A stretch of 64,000 nucleotides of DNA. Origin: Azadirachta indica. Its lineage: Eukaryota > Streptophyta > Magnoliopsida > Sapindales > Meliaceae. Of the stretch, positions 34,816 through 46,217 are shown piece by piece. How positions within the stretch are numbered: the stretch's first letter is position 1; the number at the start of each line of letters is the position of its first letter. Below the pieces are notes generated by a model. The model searched no databases, was not told the origin of the DNA, and was given only the letters and a program-made list of their open reading frames with translations. Both the position numbers and the translations under genes were made by a program. Where the stretch lies: assembly GCA_022749755.1 (NCBI GenBank), contig CM040449.1, positions 14,170,363-14,234,362 on the forward strand, given 5' to 3'.

Positions 34816-36300
34816 TGATACGAATCTCGCCAATATCGTGACGAAACCCAGCATTGAATATAGTAAAGAACCCCAAGATTTTCCCAAGACACAAGTTCAT
34901 AGAGTCTTGACCCGATACCTATTTAGATAAGAACCAAGACTAAGACTATGATTTACTCAAACACCACACCAAGAATCCTTAAGAAAATATTTAATAATTT
35001 AGATGATAAGTTTGGTTGTTTTGAACACCACAAGAAATTAAACTTGAAGAGCTCAAGAACAAGAACTTATAAGAAATAATTTAACATTCAAAATTGCTTC
35101 TTTCATTTCAAGAAATGAAAACCTTTTTCTAGGCAAATACAAAAGTAAAATGTCAAAAGTTAGGCTATCAATCCTACCTAACAATTTGACAACAATAAAT
35201 TCAAATTTTATGACTTTTAAAAACCTACAAATTTCAAACATGAAAACGTAAGTAATGACGTCATATATATATGACGTAAGCAATGACATCGAATGTATAT
35301 GATGTAAGTGACTACATCATTTTAAGATTCTTAAAATTTCATAAATGTACTATAATTTTCGAACATTTTCATATTAGTCTTCTTGTACTCCGATCGCTTG
35401 AATGATGTTCACTGGGCCTAATTCTTCAAGACGTGTATCTTGAATTGTATTTGAATCACACATCTTTTTAATTAGTCTATTTAAGGCACTTTCCAATGTC
35501 TTGGCTCTAACTCTTGTAATCGGTCCACTTGGCATGCTTAGCGAATCATATAGATGCTGTAATTGAGTGTCTCCAACCTTATATCGAGGTTCTTCTCTTC
35601 TTTACGTGGTTGCACAACTTTGTTTGCATCATTCTCCCCCTCTTGAAAAGAATTTGTCCTCATATCACTACCTACATCAAAAGGAGATAAGTTAGAAACA
35701 TTAAAGGTTGTACTAACTTCATACTTGCCTGGTAGTTCAAGTTTGTAGGCATTGTCATTGATGCGTTCTATTACTCAAAATGGGTCATCTCCCCTTGTTA
35801 GAAGTTTAGAACGTCTTTGCTCAGGAAAACGCTCCTTCCTCATATGTAACCAAACCAAATCTCCTGCTTTAAAGACAACCTTCTTGCGTCCCTTATTGGC
35901 TTGCTTGGCATATTGTTTCGTTCATTGTTCTATGTGTTGCCTTGCTTTCTCATGAATCTTCTTAATGAAATCAGCTTTCTTTCTCATAGCAGAATGAACA
36001 TAGTGATTATAAGCATATTCAACATATGACAAGCAATCTTCCCAAGTTTTCATGTTCTTTTGTATGATAGTACGCGACAAAGTAGACAATATCCTATTTA
36101 TTACTTCGGTTTAATCATCTGTTTGTGGGTGACAAGTAGTAGAAAATAATAATTTAGTTCCCAACTTTCCCCACAATGTTTTTTAAAAGTAACTTAAGAA
36201 CTTTGCGTCTTGATCTGAGACAATAATCTTGGACATTTCATGTAACCTAACAACTTCTTTAAAAAACAATTAGTTATATGTGATGCATCATCAGTTTTAT
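34816..36300 (-). mobile_element. Array unit 1 (1485 bp)
   Basis: Complete LTR C copy at 34816-35631 (816 bp, minus-strand TGATGCAAAC...GATTCGTATCA), then pol segment 35632-36300. The LTR carries TGACGTCA (35256-35263) and TGACGTAAG (35272-35280) upstream of a decayed TATA (minus-strand CCTAGAAAAAGG at about 35125-35136, where the plus-strand element at 29150 has CCTATAAAAAGG). The LTR start encodes the polyprotein C-terminus with MPSGPITRVRAKTL. Confidence 0.9.
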
Positions 36301-37784
36301 TGATACGAATCTCGCCAATATCGTGACGAAACCCAGCATTGAATATAGTAAAGAACCCCAAGATTTTCCCAAGACACAAGTTCATAGAGTCTTGACCCGA
36401 TACCTATTTAGATAAGAACCAAGACTAAGACTATGATTTACTCAAACACCACACCAAGAATCCTTAAGAAAATATTTAATAATTTAGATGATAAGTTTGG
36501 TTGTTTTGAACACCACAAGAAATTAAACTTGAAGAGCTCAAGAACAAGAACTTATAAGAAATAATTTAACATTCAAAATTGCTTCTTTCATTTCAAGAAA
36601 TGAAAACCTTTTTCTAGGCAAATACAAAAGGAAAATGTCAAAAGTTAGGCTATCAATCCTACCTAACAATTTGACAACAATAAATTCAAATTTTATGACT
36701 TTTAAAAACCTACAAATTTCAAACATGAAAACGTAAGCAATGACGTCATATATATATGACGTAAGCAATGACATCGAATGTATATGATGTAAGTGACTAC
36801 ATCATTTTAAGATTCTTAAAATTTCATAAATGGACTATAATTTTCGAACATTTTCATATTAGTCTTCTTGTACTCCGATCGCTTGAATGATGTTCACTGA
36901 GCCTAATTCTTCAAGACGTGTATCTTGAATTGTATTTGAATCACACATCTTTTTAATTAGTCTATTTAAGGCACTTTCCAATGTCTTGGCTCTAACTCTT
37001 GTAATCGGTCCACTTGGCATGCTTAGCGAATCATATAGATGCTGTAATTGAGTGTCTCCAACCTTATATCGAGGTTCTTCTCTTCTTTACGTGGTTGCAC
37101 AACTTTGTTTGCATCATTCTCCCCCTCTTGAAAAGAATTTGTCCTCATATCACTACCTACATCAAAAGGAGATAAGTCAGAAACATTAAAGGTTGTACTA
37201 ACTTCATACTTGCCTGGTAGTTCAAGTTTGTAGGCATTGTCATTGATGCGTTCTATTACTCAAAATGGGTCATCTCCCCTTGTTAGAAGTTTAGAACGTC
37301 TTTGCTCAGGAAAACGCTCCTTCCTCATATGTAACCAAACCAAATCTCCTGCTTTAAAGACAACCTTCTTGCGTCCCTTATTGGCTGCTTGGCATATTGT
37401 TTCGTTCATTGTTCTATGTGTTGCCTTGCTTTCTCATGAATCTTCTTAATGAAATCAGCTTTCTTTCTCATAGCAGAATGAACATAGTGATTATAAGCAT
37501 ATTCAACATATGACAAGCAATCTTCCCAAGTTTTCATGTTCTTTTGTATGATAGTACGCGACAAAATAGACAATATCCTATTTATTACTTCGGTTTAATC
37601 ATCTGTTTGTGGGTGACAAGTAGTAGAAAATAATAATTTAGTTCCCAACTTTCCCCACAATGTTTTTTAAAAGTAACTTAAGAACTTTGCGTCTTGATCT
37701 GAGACAATAATCTTGGACATTTCATGTAACCTAACAACTTCTTTAAAAAACAATTAGTTATATGTGATGCATCATCAGTTTTAT
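36301..37784 (-). mobile_element. Array unit 2 (1484 bp)
   Basis: LTR C copy 36301-37116 and pol segment 37117-37784. Nearly identical to unit 1, including GTATATGATG and GTGACTAC in the LTR, with a one-base deletion near 37386 (TTGGCTGCTTGG for TTGGCTTGCTTGG). Confidence 0.9.
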
Positions 37785-39263
37785 TGATACGAATCTCGCC
37801 AATATCGTGACGAAACCCAGCATTGAATATAGTAAAGAACCTCAAGATTTTCCCAAGACACAAGTTCATAGAGTCTTGACCCGATACCTATTTAGATAAG
37901 AACCAAGACTATGATTTACTCAAACACCACACCAAGAATCCTTAAAAAAATATTTAATAATTTAGATGATAAGTTTGGTTGTTTTGAACACCACAAGAAA
38001 TTAAACTTGAAGAGCTCAAGAACAAGAACTTATAAGAAATAATTTAACATTCAAAATTGCTTCTTTCATTTCAAGAAATGAAAACCTTTTTCTAGGCAAA
38101 TACAAAAGGAAAATGTCAAAAGTTAGGCTATCAATCCTATCTAACAATTTGACAACAATAAATTCAAATTTTATGACTTTTAAAAACCTACAAATTTCAA
38201 ACATGAAAACGTAAGCAATGACGTCATATATATATGACGTAAGCAATGACATCGAATGTGTATGATGTAAGTGATTACATCATTTTAAGATTCTTAAAAT
38301 TACATAAATGGACTATAATTTTCGAACATTTTCATATTAGTTTTCTTAGACTCCGATCACTTGAATGATGTTCACTGAGCCTAATTTTTCAAGACGTATA
38401 CCTTGAATTGTATTTGAATCACACATCTTTTTAATTAGTCTATTTAAGGCACTTTCCAATGTCTTGGCTCTAACTCTTGTAATCGGTCCACTTGGCATGC
38501 TTAGCGAATCATATAGATGCTGTAATTGAGTGTCTCCAACCTTATATCGAGGTTCTTCTCTTCTTTACGTGGTTGCACAACTTTGTTTGCATCATTCTCC
38601 CCCTCTTGAAAAGAATTTGTCCTCATATCACTACCTACATCAAAAGGAGATAAGTCAGAAACATTAAAGGTTGTACTAACTTCATACTTGCCTGGTAGTT
38701 CAAGTTTGTAGGCATTGTCATTGATGCGTTCTATTACTCAAAATGGGTCATCTCCCCTTGTTAGAAGTTTAGAACGTCTTTGCTCAGGAAAACGCTCCTT
38801 CCTCATATGTAACCAAACCAAATCTCCTGCTTTAAAGACAACCTTCTTGCGTCCCTTATTGGCTTGCTTGGCATATTGTTTCGTTCATTGTTCTATGTGT
38901 TGCCTTGCTTTCTCATGAATCTTCTTAATGAAATCAGCTTTCTTTCTCATAGCAGAATGAACATAGTGATTATAAGCATATTCAACATATGACAAGCAAT
39001 CTTCCCAAGTTTTCATGTTCTTTTGTATGATAGTACGCGACAAAGTAGACAATATCCTATTTATTACTTCGGTTTAATCATCTGTTTGTGGGTGACAAGT
39101 AGTAGAAAATAATAATTTAGTTCCCAACTTTCCCCACAATGTTTTTTAAAAGTAACTTAAGAACTTTGCGTCTTGATCTGAGACAATAATCTTGGACATT
39201 TCATGTAACCTAACAACTTCTTTAAAAAACAATTAGTTATATGTGATGCATCATCAGTTTTAT
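37785..39263 (-). mobile_element. Array unit 3 (1479 bp)
   Basis: LTR C copy 37785-38594 with a 6-bp deletion (AAGACTATG where units 1 and 2 have AAGACTAAGACTATG, near 37909) and several private changes at 38340-38402; pol segment 38595-39263. It shares GTGTATGATG and GTGATTAC with unit 0. Confidence 0.9.
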
Positions 39264-39332
39264 TGATACGAATCTCGCCAATATCGTGACGAAACCCAGC
39301 ATTGAATATAGTAAAGAACCCCAAGATTTTCC
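39264..39332 (-). mobile_element. Array unit 4, 69-bp remnant of LTR C
   Basis: Only the LTR end (TGATACGAATCTCGCC ... CCAAGATTTTCC) remains before the sequence turns into satellite block 3 without any target-duplication signature. Confidence 0.85.
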
Positions 39333-42300
39333 TTTCATCTCAAAATTGGAGAAGTTGAAAATGTACGATTTTCGGGGCCCTAATTGTCAAACGCAAAACG
39401 GACTCAGAAAACGATTTCAATTCGAGACAGGCCAAACTTCTTGTTGGTCAGCATTATGTGAGGATCATTGCCGTGCATTTTATTTCGAAAACGGGAAGTT
39501 GAAATGTGCAATTTTCGGGGCAGGAATTGTCAAATGTGAAACGGACTCAGAAAACAATTTGAATTCGAGACGAGCCAAACTTCTTGTTGCTCAGCATTGC
39601 ATGAGGATTATTGCAGTAGATTTTATTTCAAAAATGGAGAAGTTAAAAATATACAATTTTTCAGTTGAAAATCTGCGATTTTCAGTGCGGGAATTGTCAA
39701 ACGCGAAACGGAGTTGAAAAACGATTTCAATTCGAGACGAGCCAAACTTCTTGTTGCTAGCATTATGTGAAGATCATTGCAGTGGATTTTATTTCGAAAA
39801 TGGAGAAGTTGAAAATGTACGATTTTCGGGGCCGGAATTGTCAAACATGAAACAGACTTGAAAAACGAATTCCATTCAAGACGGGCTGCACATCTTGTTA
39901 CTCAGCATTCCATGAGAATCGTTGTGTGGCATTTTATTACGAAAACGGGAAAGTTGAAAATCTGCAATTTGCGGGGCCGGAATTACCAAATGCGAAATGG
40001 ACTCGAAAAACGATTTCAATTCGAGACGGGCCTCAAGTCTTGTTATTCAGCATTGCATGAGAATCATTGTGGTGTATTTCATTTCAAAAACGGAGAAGTT
40101 GAAAGTGTATGATTTTCATAGGTGAAATTGTCAAACGCGAAACGAACTCAAAAAATGATCTCAACTTGAGACGGGCTGCATGTCTTGTTACTGAGCATTG
40201 CGTGAGAATCACTGCAGTGTGTTTTATTCCGAAAACATAGAAGTTGAAAATGTACGTTTTTCGGGGCCAGAATTGTCAAATGTGAAACGGACTCTAAAAA
40301 TGATTTCAATTCGAGACGGGCCACACGTCTTGTTATTCAGCATTACGTGAGGATCATTGAGGCGCATTTCATTTAGAAAATGGAGAAGTTGAAAATGTAC
40401 GATTTTCGGGGCCCTAATTGTCAAATGCGAAACGGACTCTGGAAAAAATTTCAATTCAAGACAGGTCATACGTCTTATTACTCAACATTCGTGAGATTCA
40501 CTGCAGTGCATTTTATTTCGAAAATGGAGAAATTGAAAACGTACGATTTTCGGGGTTGGAATTGACAAACATTAAACGGACTCTAAAAAAGATTTCAATT
40601 CGAGACAGGCCACACATTTTGTTACTCAATCTTGCATGAGAATCATTGCAGTGCATTTTATTTTGAAAACGGAGAAGTTGAAAATGTACTATTTTCGGGG
40701 ACGGAATTGCCAAATGCGAAACGGACTCGGAAAACGATTTCAATTTGAGACCGGCCAAACTTCTTGTTGGTCAGCATTACATAAGGATCATTGTTGTGTA
40801 TTTTATTTCGAAAACGGGGAAGTTGAAATGTGCGATTTTCGGGGCGGGAATTGTCAAACATGAAATGGAATTCAAAAACAATTTCAATTCGATATGGGCT
40901 ACACGTCTTGTTACTAAGCATTGTTTGAAAATCGTTGCAGTGCATTCTATTTAAAAATCAGAGAAGTTGAAAATGTACGATTTTTTGATCCGGAATTGTC
41001 AAATGCGAAACGAACTCCGAAAACGATTTCAATTCGAGACGGGCTAAACTTCTTATTGCGCAGCATTACGTGAGTATCATAACTGTGTATTTTATTTTGA
41101 AAACGGGGAACTTGAAAATGTGCTATTTTCGGGGCAGGAATTCACAAATGCAAAACGGACTCGAAAAAAGATTTCAATTCGAGACTGGTCACACGTCTTG
41201 TTACTCAACATTGTGTGAGAATCATTGCAGTGCATTTTTTTTTTAAAACGGAGAAGTTAAAAATATACGATTCTCGGGACCGAAATTGTTAAATGCAAAA
41301 TGGAGTCAAAAACGTTTTCAATTCGAGACAAGCCGCACATCTTGTTACTCAGCATTCCATGAGGATCGTTGTGGAACATTTTATTTCGAAAACGGAGAAG
41401 TTGAAAATCCGCTATTTTCGGGGCCGGAGTTGTCAAACGCGAAACGGACTCTAAAAACGATTTCAATTCGAGATGGGCCACATGTCTTTTTACTCATCAT
41501 TGCGTGAGAATCATTGTAGTACATTTTATTTCGAGAACGGAGAAGTTGACAATGTACGATTTTCGGGGCCCTAATTGTCAAATGCGAAACGGACCCTAAA
41601 AACGATTTTAATTCGAGATGGGCAGCACATCTTGTTACTCAGCATTGCGTGAGGATCATTGCGGTGCATTTCTTTTTGAAAACGGAGAAGTTGAAATTGT
41701 ACGATTTTCTGGGCCGGAATCATCAAACGCGAAACGGACTCGGAAAACGATTAAAATTTGAGACAGGCCGCACATCTTCTAACTCAGCATTCCATGAGGA
41801 TTGTTGTGGTGCATTTTATTATGAAAATAGGGAAGTTGAAAATCTGCGATTTTCAGGACCAGAATTGTCAAACACGAAATAGACTCAAAAAATGATTTCA
41901 ATTCGAGACGGGCTAAAGTCTTGTGTATTCAGCATTGCATGAGGATCACTGTAGTGCATTTCATTTCAAAAATGGAGAAGTTGAAAATGTACGATTTTTT
42001 AGGCCGGAATTGTAAAATTCGAAACGGACTCGAAAAACGATGTCAATTCGAGAAGGGCCGCACGTCTCATTACTGAGCATTGCGTAAAAATCACTACAGT
42101 GTGTTTTATTCCAAAAACCGAGAAGTTGAAAATGTACGATTTTCGAGACCGAAATTGTTAAACTTGACACAGACTTAGAAAATGATTTCCATTTGAGACA
42201 AGCCGCACATCTTTTTACTCAGCATTCCATGAGGATCGTTGCAGGCCATTTTATTATGAAAACGGAGAAGTTGAAAATCTGTGATTTTCAAAGCCGGAAT

Positions 42301-45300
42301 TGTCAAATGCAAAACGGACTCGAAAAAAGATGTCAATTCAAGACGGTACGCACGTCTTGTTACTGAGCATTGCGTGAGAGTCATTGCAGTGCATTTTATT
42401 CTGAAAACGTAGAAGTTGAAAATGTAAGTTTTTCGGGGCCGGAATTGTCAAACACGAAATGGATTCGGAAAACGATTTCAATTCGAAAAGGGCCAAACTT
42501 CTTGTTGCGCAGCATTACGAGAGGGTAATTGCTGTGCATTTTATTTCGAAAACGGGGTTTCGGGGCGGGAATTTTCAAACGTGAAACGTAATTGGAAAAC
42601 GATTTCAAATCGAGACGGGTCACACGTCTTGTTACTCAGCATTGCGTGAGGATCATTGCAACGCATTTCATTTCAAAAACAGAGAAGTTGAAAATGTACG
42701 ATTTTCGGGGCTCTAATTGTCAAACACGAAACGGACTCCGAAAAAGATTTCAATTCAAGACAGGCCACACGTCTTGTTACTCAGCATTGTGTGAGGATCA
42801 TTATAGCGCATTTCATTTTCAAAACGGAGAAGCTGAAAATGTACAATTTTCGGGCCTTAAATGTCAAATGCGAAACGGACTCTGAAAAAATTTTAATTCG
42901 AGACAGGCCACACGTTTTGTTACTCAACATTACATGAGAATCATTGGAGTACATTTTATTTTGAAAACGGAGAAGTTGAAAATGTACTCTTTTCAGGGAC
43001 GGAATTGTCAAAGGCGAAACGAACCCGGAAAACGATTTCAACTGGAGACGAGCCAAACTTCTAGTTGGTCAGCATTGCGTGAGGATCATTGCTGTGCATT
43101 TTATTTCGAAAATGGGGAAGTTGAAAATGTGTGATTTTCGGGCTGGCAATTGTCAAACGCGAAACATAATCGAAAAACGATTTCAATTAGAGACGAGCCA
43201 CACGTCTTGTTATTCAGAATTGTGTTAGAATCATTGCAGTTGATTTTATTTCAAAAACGGAGAAGTTCAAAATGTACGATTTTTGGGGTCGGAATTGTCA
43301 AACACGAAACAGACTCAAAAAACGAATTCCATTCGAGACGGGCCACACGTCTTGTTACTTAGCATTCAATGAGGATCGTTGTAGGGCATTTTATTTTGAA
43401 AATAGGGAAATTGAAAATCTGCGATTTTTGGGGTCAGAAATGTCAAACGTGAAACGGACTCAAAAAACAATTTCAATTCGAGACGGGCCACACGTATTTT
43501 TACTTACAATTGCGTGAGAAACATTGCAATGTATTTTATTTCGAAAACGTAGAAATTGAAAATGTAGGATTTTCGAGGCCGGAATTGTCAAACACGAAGC
43601 GGACTCGAAAAACGATTTCAATTCGAGACGGGCCAAGCTTCTTGTTGGTCAGCATTACATGAGGATCATTACTGTACATTTTATTCCGAAAATAAGGAAA
43701 TTGAAAAGGTACGATTTTCTGAACCAGAATTGTCAAACGCGAACGGACTCAAAAAATGATTTCAATTCGAGAAGGGCCAAACTTCTTTTTGGTTAGCATT
43801 ACGTGAGGATCATTGCTGTGCATTTTATTCCGAAAATGGAGAAGTTTAGAATGTACGATTTTCGAGGCTGGAATTGTCAAACGCGAAATGGATTTGAAAA
43901 ACGATTTCAATTCGAGATAGGCTGCACAACTTGTTACTCAGCATTCCATGAGGATCGTTACGAGACATTTTATTTCGAAAACGGAGAAGTTGAAAATGTA
44001 CAATTTTCGGGTCGCAGTTGTCAAATGCGAAACAAACTTGAAAAACGAATTCCATTCGAGACGGGCCACATGTCTTGTTACTCAGCATTCTATGAGGATT
44101 GTTGTGGAACATTTTATTTCGAAAACGGGGAAGTTGAAAATTTGAGATTTTCGGGGCCAGAAATGTCAAACATGAAATAGACTCGAAAAACGATTTCAAT
44201 TCAAGATGGGCCCCACGGTTTTTTGCTTAGTATTGTGTGAGAAACATTGCAATGCATTTTATTTTGAAAATGGAGAAGTTGAAAATGTACAATTTTGGGG
44301 CCAGAATTGTCAAATGTGAAACAGACTCGGAAAACGATTTCAATTCGAGACAGGCCAAACTTCTTGTTGGTCAGCATTACGTGAGGATCATTACTATGAG
44401 TTTTATTTCGAAAACGGGGAAGTTGAAAATCTGCGATTTTCACCGCGGAAATTGTCAAATGCGAAACAGAGTCGGAAAACGATTTCAATTAGAGATGAGC
44501 CAAACTTTTTGTTGCTCAGCATTACGTGAGGATCATTGCAGTGGATTTTATTTCGAAAACGGAGAAGTTGAAAACGTACGATTTTCGTGGCCGGAATTGA
44601 CAAACGCGAAATGGACTCCAAAAACGATTTTAATTCGAGACGGGCCTAAAGTCTTATTATTCAGTATTGTGTAAGAATCATTACAGTGCATTTTATTTCA
44701 AAAATGAAAAAGTTGAAAATGTACGATTTTCGGGGCTTGAATTGTCAAACGCGAAACGGACTCGAAAATTGATTTCAATTTGAGACAGACCACACGTCTT
44801 GTTACTCAGCATTGCGTGAGAATCATTGTGCTGCATTTCATTTCGAAAACGAAAAAGTTGAAAATGTATGATTTTTATGGCTGAAATTGTCAAACGCGAA
44901 ACAGACTGGAAAAACAATGTCATTTCGAAACTGGTCACACGTCTTCTTACTTAGCATTGCGTGAGAATCATTACAGTGCATTTTATTTCAAAAACGGAGA
45001 AGTTGAAAATGTACGAATCTCGGGGCCGAAACTGTTAAACGCAAAAGGGACTTGAAAATTGATTTCAATTCGAGACAGGCCACATGACTTGTTATTCAGC
45101 ATTGCGTGAGGATCATTGGGGCGCTTTTCTTTTCAAAAATGGGGAAGTTGAAAATGTACGATTTTCGAGGCCCTAATTATCAAATGCGAAACGGACTCCA
45201 AAAAAGATTTCAATTCGAGATAGGCCACACGCCTTGTTACTCAACATTGTGTGAGAATCATTGCAGTGCATTTTATTTCAAAAACGGAGAAATTGAAAAT

Positions 45301-46217
45301 GTATAATTTTTGTGGCCGGAATTGTTAAACGCGAAACAGACTTAGAAAACGATTTTCATTTGAGACAGGCCATGCATCTTCTTACTCAGCATTCCATGAG
45401 GATTGTTGCAGGGTATTTTATTACAAAAACGGGGGAGTTGAAAATCTCTGATATTCGGGGCCGGAATTGTCAAACGCGAAATGGACTCAAAAAACGATTT
45501 AAATTCGAGACGGGCCAAAGTCTTGTTATTCAGCATTGCGTGAGGATCATTGCGTTACATTTCATTTCGAAAATGGAGAAGTTGAAAATGTACAATTTTC
45601 GGGGCCGAATTGTCAAATGTGAAACGGAAAAACGTTTCAATTTGAGACGGGCCACATGTCTTATTACTTAGCATTACATGAGGATCATTGCATGCATTTC
45701 ATTTCGAAAATAGAGAAGTTGAAAATGTACGATTTTCGGGGCCGGAATTGTCAAACACGAAATGGACTCGAAAAATGATTTCAATTCGAGACAGGCCTAA
45801 TCTCTTGTTATTTAGCATTGCATGAGGATTATTGCAGTGCATTTCATTTCGAAAACGGAAAAGTTGAAAATGTACAATTTTCGGGGCGGAATTGTCAAAT
45901 GTGAAACGGACTTCGAAAAAGTTTTCAATTCGAGACAGCCCACACATCTTCTTACTCAGCATTCCATGAGGATCGTTGTGGGGCATTTTATTACGAAAAT
46001 GGAAAAGTTGAAACAGAGTCGGAAAACAATTTCAATTCGAGGCAGGGCGCACATCTTGTTACTTAACATATTATTTCGAAAATGAGGAAGTTGAAAATCT
46101 GCGATTTTCGGGGCCGGAATTGTCAAACGCGAAACGGACTCGAAAAACGATTTCAATTCGAGACGGGCCTAATGTGTTGTTATTCCACATTGTGTGAGGA
46201 TCATTGCGGTGCATTTC
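39333..46217 (+). repeat. 145-bp satellite, block 3 (about 47 monomers)
   Basis: Largest block, same orientation and monomer. Several monomer subtypes alternate: CCAAACTTCTTGTTGGTCAG, CCACACGTCTTGTTACTCAG, GCCGCACATCTTGTTACTC with GCATTCCATGAGGATCGTTG, and GGCCTAAAGTCTTGTTATTC. Length variants: a duplication of part of a monomer at about 39650-39685, a deletion of about 20 bp at 42556 (GGGGTTTCGGGGCGG), and collapsed monomers at 45990-46080. It is interrupted at its right end by LTR B with a clean target duplication. All open frames here are repeat shadows. Confidence 0.95.

Larger units (their letters stand above)
33678..39332 (-). repeat. Tandem array of 1.48-kb LTR-integrase chimeric units
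   Basis: About 3.8 head-to-tail copies of one unit. Each unit is LTR C (TGATACGAAT at the plus-strand left edge to TTTGCATCA) followed by about 670 bp of element C pol 3' end (minus strand: middle of integrase to polyprotein C-terminus). Junctions where the LTR abuts mid-integrase are at 34815/34816, 36300/36301, 37784/37785 and 39263/39264, periods 1485, 1484 and 1479. Copies are nearly identical, unlike everything around them. All four share TTAATCATCTGTTTGTGGG (a stop within the integrase HPQTDxQT block) and TACTCAAAATGGGTC (a stop in DDPFxVIERIND), so the founder was already dead. Both ends break into satellite. Confidence 0.93.

Noticed and set aside
35752..35955. Plus-strand frames MSLMRSITQNGSS... 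in each array unit
   Set aside because: They are antisense shadows of the minus-strand pol segment, repeated because the unit is repeated.
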